33,531 bases of DNA from Methylobacterium dankookense (GTDB lineage Bacteria; Pseudomonadota; Alphaproteobacteria; Rhizobiales; Beijerinckiaceae). Below the pieces are notes generated by a model, which was not told the origin of the DNA, made no database searches, and saw only the letters and a list, made by a program, of their open reading frames with translations. Where the stretch lies: the NCBI RefSeq assembly GCF_902141855.1, contig NZ_CABFVH010000053.1, positions 1-33,531 on the forward strand. Direction: 5' to 3'. Of the stretch, positions 22,701 through 29,066 are shown piece after piece. Positions within the stretch are counted from its first letter, which is position 1; every line of letters begins with the position of its first letter. A program made the translations under genes and the position numbers.

Positions 22701-23141
22701 GCGGGCGAGGGCGGCCACCACCTCGGGCGGCAGCGGCGGCGGCAGGCCGGACCAGCCCTCGGGCAGGAGGTCGACGAAGACCTGCTCGCCCGCCTCCTGC
22801 ACGTTGACCCGGTAGGGCTTCTGCAGGGCGATGCGCAGGCCGGTGCCGTCGGGGTCGCGCCGCACCATCGCGACGTAGCTCGGCATCTCGTCGGCGAGCC
22901 GCTCGCCGGAGGCGGTGCTGCGCTCGCCGTAGCTCAGCAGCAGCACGCCGCCCGCGACCTTGGCCTTCACCGAGACGGGCTTGTCGAAGGTGAGCGCGAT
23001 GCGGCCGTATCCGCCGCTCTCCGCGCCCTTGGCCAGGACGAGCTGCGCGGCCCGGGCCGGCTGGCCGGCTGCGAGGACGAGGGCGAGCGCGGCGCTCCAG
23101 GCCCAGGCGGGGCGGCGCGCGACCGGGGCCGGGATCCGCAT
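19785..23141 (-). CDS. Very large secreted AMIN/TPR-like protein
   Basis: The 1118-residue protein has a signal peptide (RPAWAWSAALALVLAAG, cleavage near ARA/AQ). Residues about 35-130 (IALTFDKPVSVKAKVAGG, LLLSYGERS, FVDLLPEGW) resemble an AMIN-type beta domain, which binds peptidoglycan or envelope polymers in other proteins. A Lys/Glu/Asp-rich linker (about 265-315) separates it from more beta-rich sequence. The second half (about 560-1060) is helical with degenerate tetratricopeptide repeats, e.g. AILRGLALTRAGRFAEARKAL. It ends in a Pro/Ala tail. The family is seen in Hyphomicrobiales without firm function; envelope or motility scaffolding is plausible. ATG 23141 is chosen because it leads straight into the signal peptide; no good ribosome site is visible, and 23195 or 23255 are alternatives. 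Confidence 0.8.
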   Translation of the reverse strand: MRIPAPVARRPAWAWSAALALVLAAGQPARAAQLVLAKGAESGGYGRIALTFDKPVSVKAKVAGGVLLLSYGERSTASGERLADEMPSYVAMVRRDPDGTGLRIALQKPYRVNVQEAGEQVFVDLLPEGWSGLPPPLPPEVVAALARRAVAAEAALKQRNPPPARRTLAVELSHLPTLTRLSLRLPPGTRSETLREGAATRLRVAGPWSFDIAEARGRTKPALAALTAETEEGSASLVLTPAEGFAVAVEREDDAVLIDVAGPPKEPKESKEAKADQKADLASDRRGDPRPESGTDRKDARPAGEGRAQARPAPEPDAPLRQPGNGLVFTFRSLPPAALFERAGIATLAFETEENLLPQPGPDALKPLGEPRRAGPLLLVRFAVPPGRLLDLTPVATGSGAGWELAAGESLSPSEGLLAARQPGAEGRSAVTVDLPRPGSATWIDLDGARVAVVTSRPRRPAGIPKRQRFVDFELLPSRLGVAVLAGADDLSVRPDLDGVTIARDGGLLVSSVSRREEATLAEAGAPTIDREAWENAKRGNVRESLRALFAEAAQAPPGERGPLRMAHARALLANRLEVEALAALETASTDDPLLAAQRDTAILRGLALTRAGRFAEARKALTGDVLDRDPEAVLWRATAEAGDGAWRAAETGFRKTLALAERLPDDLYAEVMAAAAESAIETGDIDAAVTRLERAARRERKPEIKDRLALVKARVEELTGQTVAALDSYERLGRSPTLPVATAAALRHTLLALSTGALKPDAAIARLEGLGLTWHGGPIEEAIVAGLARSYAAAGRFREAFTATRRAAAVSPASETTRTLNAEAQGLFDDIYLAGRGDHLSGIAAVALYFDFKEFAPIGRRGDEIVRRLADRLVGLDLLDSAADLLQYQVDNRLTGPARSSVAARLATVRLMDGKPLQALQAIDATYLPELPAELRRARALIRARALSDLSRTDLALETIEDESGPEVARLRADILWAARRWRAAGEAHEALLGDVWRAGRPLDDAARADVIRAGIAYDLADERMGLERLKAKFSDTMAESADARTFALITGANPTRQPGFREVAQRASKAETLAAFLAEYRKRYPETAVPERGRPAAPAGEGPQSRAEASAGAPPG

Positions 23142-23282
23142 CGCGCAGCGATCGATCGGATGTCGGGCGAGGCCCTTCACCTGCTCCGCCCCCATCCGAA
23201 CGCTACCCGAGAGCGGCGGACGCCCCGCGCTCACGGGGCGCGACGCCCGCGCCACACTGGGGACAAGTGTCGCGCGGCGCGG

Positions 23283-23297
23283 CTAACGGCGGCTTAA
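23283..23297. promoter_or_regulatory. CtrA-like site upstream of the AMIN/TPR-like gene
   Basis: CTAA, seven bases (CGGCGGC), TTAA matches seven of eight positions of the CtrA site TTAA-N7-TTAA. It lies about 145 bases before the start at 23141, in the gap after the 147-residue periplasmic gene. In this GC-rich sequence TTAA-type words are rare, which makes the match somewhat more notable. Confidence 0.33.
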
Positions 23298-23318
23298 TGG
23301 GCGCTGCCGGCGATCATC

Positions 23319-23762
23319 TCAGCGCCGCACCACGAGGTTCGGGACCAGGGTGCTCGCCGGACCGAACGTGTCGAGGGCGCGCTGGCAATTGGCCGGCACG
23401 TCCTTGCGGTAGCTCTCGAGATAGGCGGTGGCGGCGAAATGGAGCGTGCCCGTGTTCAGCGCCTCCGGCTCGATGCCGAGGCGCCGCACGGCCGCGTTCA
23501 GCAGATCCGGCTCGCCGCGCAGCTCCGGGCAGGAGACGTTCACGAAGCCCACCAGCCCGGCGAGCTTGGCCGCGAGCGCCTGATTCCGGTCGAGCTGCGG
23601 CCCCGCACCCTCGGCAGGCGGCGGGGGCGGCTGTGCGCTCGGCAGCGTGCTTGGCGGTGTGCTTGGCGATGTGCTTGGCGGCGTGCTCGGTTCCGGCGCC
23701 TGCGCCAAAGCCGCGGGCGCGGCGAGGCAGGCGCCGACGAGCGCGGCAGCGAATCCTCTCAT
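23319..23762 (-). CDS. Periplasmic protein with PST-repeat linker, unknown function
   Basis: The 147-residue product has a signal peptide (cleavage near ALA/QAP), then a linker of four-residue repeats (PSTP, PSTS, PSTP, PSTL) and a proline run. A compact C-terminal domain (about 57-147) has two cysteines, in VNVSCPELRG and PANCQRAL, that may pair. The ATG has GGAGG five bases upstream, a strong start. I do not recognise the domain. It lies between the IalB gene and the AMIN/TPR-like gene, all on the minus strand, which suggests a shared envelope role. The linker DNA is a tandem repeat and may vary in length between strains. Confidence 0.72.
   Translation of the reverse strand: MRGFAAALVGACLAAPAALAQAPEPSTPPSTSPSTPPSTLPSAQPPPPPAEGAGPQLDRNQALAAKLAGLVGFVNVSCPELRGEPDLLNAAVRRLGIEPEALNTGTLHFAATAYLESYRKDVPANCQRALDTFGPASTLVPNLVVRR
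23641..23688. repeat. Four tandem 12-base repeats inside a coding region
   Basis: The units starting at 23641, 23653, 23665 and 23677 share the pattern GGCRRYGTGCTY, a 12-base period. They encode the four-residue PSTx repeats on the minus strand. Because the unit is a multiple of three, slippage would lengthen or shorten the linker without a frameshift. Confidence 0.8.
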
Positions 23763-23835
23763 CCTATCCTCCCGTATGGTGCGGGGCCGTTGGCCGGCCT
23801 CCGCGGTTCGGTCCTCGAGTCGTTCGGCCCCCGGG

Positions 23836-24540
23836 TCAGCTCCCCAGGGCCGCCGCGCGCTCGAAGGCGGTGGCGAAGCCGGCGAGCGGCAGGGAGATCG
23901 TCACGGCCTCGTCGTTGGCGGCCTTCTTGCCCGTGACCACGAGGGTCTTGGCGGTCTTCATCGAGTCGGTGGCGAGCGTCGGGAAGCTCACCGGCACGAG
24001 GCAGCCCTCGGCCGTGCAGGAGATGTAGAAGGCGCCCTTGCCGAGGGTCGCCTCGTCGAGCTTGAACGACACCCCCGGCTCGATGGCGAGACCGAAGGGC
24101 ATCAGGATCACGCCCTCGGCGCGCCCGTCCCTCGGGGTGCGCAGCTCGAAGGCGAACTGGCGCCGGCCGGTGTTCCGGTCGCCCTGCGTCTGCATGACCA
24201 TGCAGGCGACCTGCGCCTCGGTCCGGGCGCAGCTCGTGGTCCACTCGCCATAGGTCTCGGTGACGGTGTCGGCGCCCGCGGGCCAGGCCGCCTTCTCGGC
24301 GGGCTTGGCTTCCGCCGACTTGGCGTCCGCCGGCTTCTCGGCGGCCTTCTCCGCGGGCTTGGCCGGGGCCGGCTTCGGCCGCGGGGCCGGCTTGGGCTTC
24401 GGCTTCGGCCTCTCCTCGGCGGCGGGAGCCGCCTCCGGCTCGGCCTCCTGCGCCGCGGCCATGGACGCGGTCATGAGGCCCGCGAGCAGCAGGGCGGCTG
24501 CGAGCGGCGGCCGGGCGGTGAAGGGCGCGCGTATCGGCAT
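23836..24540 (-). CDS. Invasion-associated locus B (IalB) family protein
   Basis: The 234-residue protein has a signal peptide (LLAGLMTASMAAA, cleavage before QEA) and a long Lys/Pro/Ala linker (about 35-88), then an IalB domain: ETYGEWTTSCAR, ACMVMQTQGDRNTGRR, GVILMPFGLAIEPGVSF, FYISCTAEGCLVPVSFP, and TISLPLAGF with ATAFERA at the end. Four cysteines are positioned for two disulfides. IalB was named in Bartonella, but the family is widespread in free-living Hyphomicrobiales and its biochemical role is unclear; it is periplasmic or envelope-associated. The alternating KP/PA linker could span peptidoglycan. It is probably transcribed separately from the next gene, 73 bases downstream. Confidence 0.9.
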   Translation of the reverse strand: MPIRAPFTARPPLAAALLLAGLMTASMAAAQEAEPEAAPAAEERPKPKPKPAPRPKPAPAKPAEKAAEKPADAKSAEAKPAEKAAWPAGADTVTETYGEWTTSCARTEAQVACMVMQTQGDRNTGRRQFAFELRTPRDGRAEGVILMPFGLAIEPGVSFKLDEATLGKGAFYISCTAEGCLVPVSFPTLATDSMKTAKTLVVTGKKAANDEAVTISLPLAGFATAFERAAALGS

Positions 24541-24622
24541 GCGTTCAGTCCATCCCCCTCGGCCGGCATGGCGGCCGGCGCGCTCCTCGCCGGTGACGGG
24601 AAGGTGCGCGCAATCAACAGCT

Positions 24623-24665
24623 TAGAGTCGTTCTCGAAAGCGGCCTGCACCGCCGGACGGCTCTA
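24623..24665. repeat. Degenerate palindromic element with TAGAG ends
   Basis: TAGAGTCGT (24623-24631) and ACGGCTCTA (24657-24665) are inverted with one mismatch and enclose 25 bases. The same ends, TAGAGCCGT and ACGACTCTA, close the palindrome at 26869-26909, although the inner sequences differ. It lies before the ialB-family gene. Confidence 0.4.
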
Positions 24666-24699
24666 GCTCTCATGGGGGACGGACGCAATCCGCCCACAT

Positions 24700-24721
24700 C
24701 CGGCCGCGCAGGGGCGGCCGG
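24700..24721 (-). terminator. 8-base hairpin after the 41-residue reading frame
   Basis: CCGGCCGC (24700-24707) and GCGGCCGG (24714-24721) form a perfect stem with a 6-base loop, 21 bases after the stop of the small frame. A smaller hairpin, GATCCG/CGGATC at 24729-24743, overlaps that stop. No T-run. Confidence 0.4.
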
Positions 24722-24741
24722 GGGCACGGATCCGGCCCGGA

Positions 24742-24867
24742 TCAGACGGCGCGGGCGCCCCGGCGCAGATGGCGGGCGAGGGCGAAGGCCAGGGTGAGGA
24801 GGCCGGGATCGCGGTCGAGGGGCTCCTCGGCGGGAGTGGGGCACTGGGCGACGAGCACGGTGAGCAT
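24742..24867 (-). CDS. Possible 41-residue protein, unknown function
   Basis: The frame starts MLTVLVAQCPTPAEEPLDRD and ends RHLRRGARAV. GGAG lies nine bases before the ATG, and two hairpins follow the stop, which favours a real transcription unit. The predicted product has an amphipathic helix (LLTLAFALARHLRRG) and a single cysteine. I recall similarly arranged short proteins in Methylobacterium but cannot name a family. The surrounding sequence is otherwise empty of genes. It could also be a chance frame. Confidence 0.4.
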   Translation of the reverse strand: MLTVLVAQCPTPAEEPLDRDPGLLTLAFALARHLRRGARAV

Positions 24868-25354
24868 CGCGTGAACTCCAGGTGAGGCGGCGCTTCCCGA
24901 ACGAGGTGTCGCGAGGTCTTGGGACCTTCTGTTGAGGGGAATGTGTGGGTCTCGCCGGACGCATGCAACGCGCCCCGCCGCACGGGGCGCATGCGGCACC
25001 GGCATATGTGCAATAGTTCTACATGCGGCGCGCCGGAGATGCTTGGTCCGCGGACGGTCCCGGCCGAGGAGAGGCGGGCGAGATCTGATCTTCGGCCGCC
25101 TCGCCCGGCGGCGGGGCCTTGCGTATCCTGCACGGGATCCATGCGCCCGCGGCCTGACCTTCGGCAGTTGACCGCAGGATCGCGCGGCCCCAGTAAGGCC
25201 CCCTCGCGCGAGAGCTGCGGCCCCGGGGCCGATCGCGGCCGCGAGCCCGCCTCCGGGCCGAGCGCCGGATTGTCGCCGCTTCGTCACACTGCCCGCTTAA
25301 CCACGAGGCACCCCTTTGCCGGGGCGCCCAAGCCTATCGAGGACCTGCCGCATC
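24868..25354. other. Long intergenic region between divergent small gene and homospermidine synthase
   Basis: This 487-base stretch holds a 7-base hairpin (GCGCCCC at 24970-24976 and GGGGCGC at 24984-24990) and a less GC-rich patch at about 25000-25025, where a promoter for the minus-strand small gene could lie. TTGTCG near 25270 and GCTTAA near 25295 are a weak promoter candidate for homospermidine synthase, with a spacing of 19. I saw no riboswitch, tRNA or other credible gene. Confidence 0.35.
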
Positions 25355-26803
25355 ATGACAGACAAGCCGACCCATCACCCGGTCTACGGCCGCATCAGCG
25401 GTCCCATCGTGATGATCGGCTTCGGCTCGATCGGGCGCGGCACCCTGCCGCTCATCGAGCGCCATTTCGAGTACGACCGCGCCCGCTTCACGGTGATCGA
25501 CCCGGTCGACACCCACAAGCCGCTGGCCGAGAAGCACGGCCTGCGCTTCGAGACGGTCGCGCTGACCGCCGAGAACTACCGCGACGTGCTCACCCCCCTC
25601 CTCACCGAGGGCGGCGGCCAGGGCTTCTGCGTCAACCTCTCGGTCGACACCTCCTCGCGCGCGATTCTCGAACTCTGCCGCGAACTCGACGCCCTCTACA
25701 TCGACACCGTGGCCGAGCCCTGGCCGGGCTTCTACTTCGACAAGACCAAGAGCCAGGGCGACCGCACCAACTACGCGCTGCGCGAGAACATCCTCGACGC
25801 CCGCGCCCAGAACCCCGGCGGCACCACCGCCGTCTCCTGCTGCGGCGCCAATCCCGGCATGGTCTCCTGGTTCGTGAAGCAGGCGCTCCTGAACATCGCC
25901 GCCGATACCGGCCTCGAGCGGCCCGAGCCGACGGGCAAGGCCGAGTGGGCGGCGCTGATGAAGGATCTCGGCGTCAAGGGCGTGCACATCGCCGAGCGCG
26001 ACACCCAGCGCGCCAAGACCCCGAAGCCGCGCGGCGTCTTCGTCAACACCTGGTCGGTCGAAGGCTTCGTCTCCGAGGGCAACCAGCCGGCCGAGCTCGG
26101 TTGGGGCACGCACGAGACCTGGAAGCCCGAGAACGCCCGCGAGCAGGAGAAGGGCAGCTCGCGCTGCGCCATCTACCTGCTCCAGCCCGGCGCCGACACC
26201 CGCGTGCGCACCTGGGTGCCGACGGTCGGCGCGCAGTTCGGCTTCCTCGTGACCCACAACGAGGCGATCTCGATCGCCGACTACTACACGGTGCGCGAGG
26301 GCGATAAGCCCGTCTTCCGCCCGACCTGCCACTACGCCTACCACCCGGCCAACGACGCCGTGCTCTCGCTGCACGAGATGTTCGGCAATGCCGGCAAGGT
26401 GCAGGAGAGCCAGCACATCCTCGACGAGAACGAGATCGTGGACGGAATCGACGAGCTCGGCGTGCTCGTCTACGGGCACGCGAAGAACGCCTACTGGTAC
26501 GGCTCGCAGCTCTCCATCGAGGAGACCCGCGCCATCGCCCCCTACCAGAACGCGACGGGCCTGCAGGTGACCTCGGCCGTGCTCGCCGGCATGGTCTGGG
26601 CGCTGGAGAACCCGAACGCCGGCATCGTCGAGGCCGACGAGATGGATTTCCGCCGCTGCCTGGAGGTCCAGACCCCGTATCTCGGCCCCGTCGTCGGCGT
26701 CTACACCGACTGGACCCCGCTTGCCGACCGCCCGGGCCTGTTCCCCGAGGACATCGACACCAGCGATCCCTGGCAGTTCCGCAACGTGCTCGTGCACGGC
26801 TGA
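25355..26803 (+). CDS. hss: Homospermidine synthase
   Basis: The 482-residue enzyme makes sym-homospermidine, a main polyamine of many Hyphomicrobiales, from two putrescines or putrescine and spermidine, with NAD as a recycled cofactor. The NAD-binding loop GFGSIGRG is at residues 22-29. Other conserved parts are DTVAEPWPGFYFD, SCCGANPGMVSWFV and NTWSVEGF, whose Trp233 likely corresponds to the substrate-stabilising tryptophan known from Blastochloris viridis HSS, and ATGLQVTSAVLAGMVWALENP near the end (conserved in short parts). Length matches that enzyme (477 residues). ATG 25355 follows a GAGGA site; the longer in-frame start at 25316 has no family support. A strong hairpin follows. Confidence 0.96.
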   Translation: MTDKPTHHPVYGRISGPIVMIGFGSIGRGTLPLIERHFEYDRARFTVIDPVDTHKPLAEKHGLRFETVALTAENYRDVLTPLLTEGGGQGFCVNLSVDTSSRAILELCRELDALYIDTVAEPWPGFYFDKTKSQGDRTNYALRENILDARAQNPGGTTAVSCCGANPGMVSWFVKQALLNIAADTGLERPEPTGKAEWAALMKDLGVKGVHIAERDTQRAKTPKPRGVFVNTWSVEGFVSEGNQPAELGWGTHETWKPENAREQEKGSSRCAIYLLQPGADTRVRTWVPTVGAQFGFLVTHNEAISIADYYTVREGDKPVFRPTCHYAYHPANDAVLSLHEMFGNAGKVQESQHILDENEIVDGIDELGVLVYGHAKNAYWYGSQLSIEETRAIAPYQNATGLQVTSAVLAGMVWALENPNAGIVEADEMDFRRCLEVQTPYLGPVVGVYTDWTPLADRPGLFPEDIDTSDPWQFRNVLVHG

Positions 26804-26815
26804 TTGCTTCGAGAG

Positions 26816-26845
26816 CGACCGTCGGGGCTTCGGCCCCGGCGGTCG
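26816..26845 (+). terminator. UUCG-loop hairpin after homospermidine synthase
   Basis: CGACCG, a T-G wobble pair and CGGGGC pair with GCCCCG and CGGTCG around a TTCG loop at 26829-26832, giving a 13-pair stem with the very stable UUCG tetraloop. It begins 12 bases after the stop. There is no T-run. Confidence 0.65.
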
Positions 26846-26868
26846 GGCGGCCTCACGCGGTGGCCACC

Positions 26869-26973
26869 TAGAGCCGTGCCCGATCACGTTGGATCGGGAC
26901 ACGACTCTAAGCCCTTGTTGTGACGCGCTCTCTTTCACCGAACCGGCGCCCACTTCGGCGGAGAGCGCTCTAG
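26869..26973. repeat. Composite palindromic repeat (includes copy B of the AGAGCG element)
   Basis: The left part (26869-26909) is a palindrome: TAGAGCCGTG with CACGACTCTA outside and CCCGATC with GATCGGG inside, around a short loop. The right part (26921-26973) is the reverse-complement partner of the repeat at 2552-2606. Together they fill much of the gap between homospermidine synthase and the Uma2 gene. From 26974 to 27194 I see no further gene. Confidence 0.7.
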
Positions 26974-27194
26974 CCGCCGCAGGCGAAGCGGCAGAGGACA
27001 GGGCGACATCGGAAGACGCCCGCCACGCGCCCACGACGCGGATCCGCTCGGCGCAGCGCAGCCCGGATCGCCGAGCGTGTCCATCGGAATCCTGACCTAT
27101 GCGTCGGGCTCCGTCGCGGCCCGCGGGATGTCGCTGGTGCGGACAGGATCCGCGATGCTACCATCCCGCCCTGCGTTCGCAGGATGAGGCCCCG

Positions 27195-27755
27195 ATGGCG
27201 CTGGCCGCGAGACGCGACGCGCGCATGAGCGTCGCCGAGTATCAGATCTGGGTTGAGAGCCGTCCGGATGACGAGCGCTGGGAATTGCTCGACGGCGAGC
27301 CCGTGCTGATGTCGCCGCCGGGCGAACGTCACCAGACAATCGTTCTGAACCTGATCCAGCGCCTGAACGATCTTGTGGAGGTTCGCGGCTGTCGAGCTTT
27401 GCCCGGGCTAGCCGTCTTGAGCGAGGCCGCTGACGATTACGCCCCGATTCCGGACGTGGTCATGCGCTGCGGGCCTTTGCTGGCCGATGGCTACGCGACT
27501 GACCCGGTCCTTGTCGCCGAGGTGCTGTCGCCGTCCACCATCTTGAAGGATCGTGGCCGCAAGGCCGAATTTTATAGAACCGTATCAAGCCTTCAGGTCT
27601 TTCTGATCGTCTACCAGAATGAGCCGCGGGTCGAGGTCTGGCGCCGCGGAACGGACTGGACGATGCAGGTCCTCCAGGCCAGCGAACACCTGGATCTGCC
27701 GGAATGCGATGGATGCGTCCCGGTCTCGGCGATCTACAAGCACATCGTCTTCTGA
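27195..27755 (+). CDS. Uma2-family (DUF820) PD-(D/E)XK nuclease-fold protein
   Basis: The 186-residue protein has the Uma2 pattern: MSVAEYQIWVE, ERWELLDGEPVLMSPPGERHQ near residues 28-48, the core aspartate in YAPIPDVVM, VLVAEVLSPST with the second acidic residue, and a lysine in RGRKAEFYRT. These form the nuclease-type active site. The family is very expanded in cyanobacteria and common in Methylobacterium, often near transposons, and its function is not settled. ATG 27195 has GAGG five bases upstream. Its codon use is visibly less GC-rich than its neighbours', which suggests a later arrival. It is isolated, between a palindromic repeat and the next gene pair. Confidence 0.9.
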   Translation: MALAARRDARMSVAEYQIWVESRPDDERWELLDGEPVLMSPPGERHQTIVLNLIQRLNDLVEVRGCRALPGLAVLSEAADDYAPIPDVVMRCGPLLADGYATDPVLVAEVLSPSTILKDRGRKAEFYRTVSSLQVFLIVYQNEPRVEVWRRGTDWTMQVLQASEHLDLPECDGCVPVSAIYKHIVF

Positions 27756-27776
27756 GCCCCGTCAGGTCCCCTGCCC

Positions 27777-28118
27777 TTGCCCCATTTCGAAGAATTCTAC
27801 GCCGACAAGCTGCGCGGCTCGCTCGGCGTCACCGATGCCGAGGCGGTGCTCGACCTGCGCGGGGCGAATCGCGCCACGGCGGAAGCCTCGCTCAAGGACA
27901 TGCTGGAGCGCAGCCGCTTCGGGAAGGGCAAGACGGTGGCGATCCGCCTCGCGCCGCCGCCCGAGGGCGGCGGCGAGACGCTGTTCCAGCCCACCGGCCG
28001 CCTCCTCCTCGATGCCAAGCGCCGCGGCCTGATCGAGCGCCTGCAGACCCTGCCCGCCCAGGACGGGCTCGGCTTCTACGTGTCGCTCTCCGGCAAGCCG
28101 CAGCGTCCGGCCCCGTGA
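27777..28118 (+). CDS. Smr-like small protein, TTG start
   Basis: The 113-residue product begins MPHFEEFYADKLRGSLG and contains EAVLDLRGANRATAEASL, where DLRG recalls the DLHG/DLRG opening of Smr domains, and ends GLGFYVSLSG, which recalls the GGxGxxxVxL end of that fold. The middle lacks the GKG-type loop of classical Smr nucleases, so assignment is tentative. No ATG lies upstream in frame; TTG 27777 with an AGG ten bases before it is the likely start. The stop overlaps the GTG start of the DUF1206 gene (GTGA), so the two are translated together. Confidence 0.6.
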   Translation: MPHFEEFYADKLRGSLGVTDAEAVLDLRGANRATAEASLKDMLERSRFGKGKTVAIRLAPPPEGGGETLFQPTGRLLLDAKRRGLIERLQTLPAQDGLGFYVSLSGKPQRPAP

Positions 28119-28960
28119 GGCGGCTCGGGGGGCGCAACACCCTGGAGCGGCTGGCGCGGTTCGGCTACGGGGCGCGCGGCTTCGTCTATTGCGTGGTCGG
28201 CGGCCTTGCCGTCCTCGCTGCGCTCGGGGCGGGCGGCCGGGCCGGCGACAGCCGCGGGGCGCTGCGGACCGTCTTCGGCGGGCCGTTCGGGCCGGTGCTC
28301 GTCGGCGCCATCGCGCTCGGGCTCGCCGGCTTCGCCGTCTGGCGCGCCGTCGAGGCGGTCACCGATGCCGACCGGCGCGGCACCGCCCCGAAGGGCCTCG
28401 CGGTGCGGGCGGCGCATCTGATCAGCGCCGGAATCTATGGCGGCCTCGCGCTCACCGCGGCGAGCCTCAGCCTCGGGCTCGGCATGAGCGGCGGCGACGG
28501 CATGCGCGACTGGAGCGCCTGGGTGATGGCCCGGCCCTTCGGGCGCTGGCTGCTCGCCTTGATCGGCGCCGCGATCGTCGGCGGCGGCCTCGGCTTCCTG
28601 TGGAAGGCCGCGCGCGGCGACGTGACGGAGCGCCTCTTGCTCGGGCCCGCCCAGGCGCGCTGGGCGAAGCCGATCGGGCGCTTCGGCTACGCGGCGCGCG
28701 GCGTCGCCTTCCTGATCATCGGCGGCTTCCTCATCGTCGCGGCGTGGTACCAGCGCTCCTCCGAGGTGAAGGGGCTGGCCGAGGCCTTCGCCCTGCTGCG
28801 GCGGCAGGAATACGGCGCCGTCCTGCTGGGCCTCGTCGCGGCCGGCCACGTGGCCTTCGGCGCCTTCGGCCTGATCCAGGCCCGCTACCGCCACATCGAC
28901 GCCCCCGACATCGACGAGGCGGACGAGGCGGCAGCCCGCGCCTTGCGCGACCTCACCTGA
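28115..28960 (+). CDS. DUF1206 membrane protein
   Basis: The 281-residue protein has about six membrane helices arranged as three similar two-helix units, visible in the repeated ARFGYGARGFVYCVVGG (near the start) and GRFGYAARGVAFLIIGG (near residue 188), with a third, more diverged unit at about 92-112. This three-unit layout is typical of DUF1206, an integral membrane family of unknown function found in Actinobacteria and Hyphomicrobiales. The GTG start overlaps the stop of the preceding gene by three bases. A short acidic C terminus (DAPDIDEADEAAARA) faces the cytoplasm if the helix count is right. A two-hairpin repeat follows ten bases later. Confidence 0.85.
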   Translation: MRRLGGRNTLERLARFGYGARGFVYCVVGGLAVLAALGAGGRAGDSRGALRTVFGGPFGPVLVGAIALGLAGFAVWRAVEAVTDADRRGTAPKGLAVRAAHLISAGIYGGLALTAASLSLGLGMSGGDGMRDWSAWVMARPFGRWLLALIGAAIVGGGLGFLWKAARGDVTERLLLGPAQARWAKPIGRFGYAARGVAFLIIGGFLIVAAWYQRSSEVKGLAEAFALLRRQEYGAVLLGLVAAGHVAFGAFGLIQARYRHIDAPDIDEADEAAARALRDLT

Positions 28961-28969
28961 ACCGGCTGT

Positions 28970-29010
28970 CGAGAGGGATCATCCCGCGCGCGGGTCCGGG
29001 CAGAGCCTGG
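28970..29010 (+). repeat. Two-hairpin dispersed repeat, copy 2
   Basis: This is a diverged copy of 7662-7704. It keeps GAGGGATCATCCC-type symmetry (GGGAT and ATCCC at 28975-28985) and CGCGGGTCC, but its second hairpin is weaker. Like copy 1 it starts about ten bases after a stop codon, here that of the DUF1206 gene. Confidence 0.65.
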
Positions 29011-29027
29011 GGTGACGGCGCCACGCG

Positions 29028-29056
29028 TTGACAGGGCCGGGCCCGCGGCGGATACC
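29028..29056 (+). promoter_or_regulatory. Promoter for the nucleotide-sugar dehydratase gene
   Basis: A perfect -35 TTGACA (29028-29033) is followed after 17 bases by GATACC (29051-29056). Transcription would start near 29063, only a few bases before the ATG at 29067, so the mRNA may be nearly leaderless. Confidence 0.5.
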
Positions 29057-29066
29057 GCGCCCACCC

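Noticed and set aside
20172..23297. A plus-strand open frame of over 1000 codons opposite the AMIN/TPR-like gene
   Set aside because: Its product is Arg/Gly/Ala/Leu-rich without domains, and the minus-strand gene has a signal peptide and ordered repeats. Long antisense frames are expected at this GC content.
24868..25354. A polyamine-type riboswitch or leader before homospermidine synthase
   Set aside because: Only one simple hairpin was seen, far from the gene, with no recognisable conserved core.
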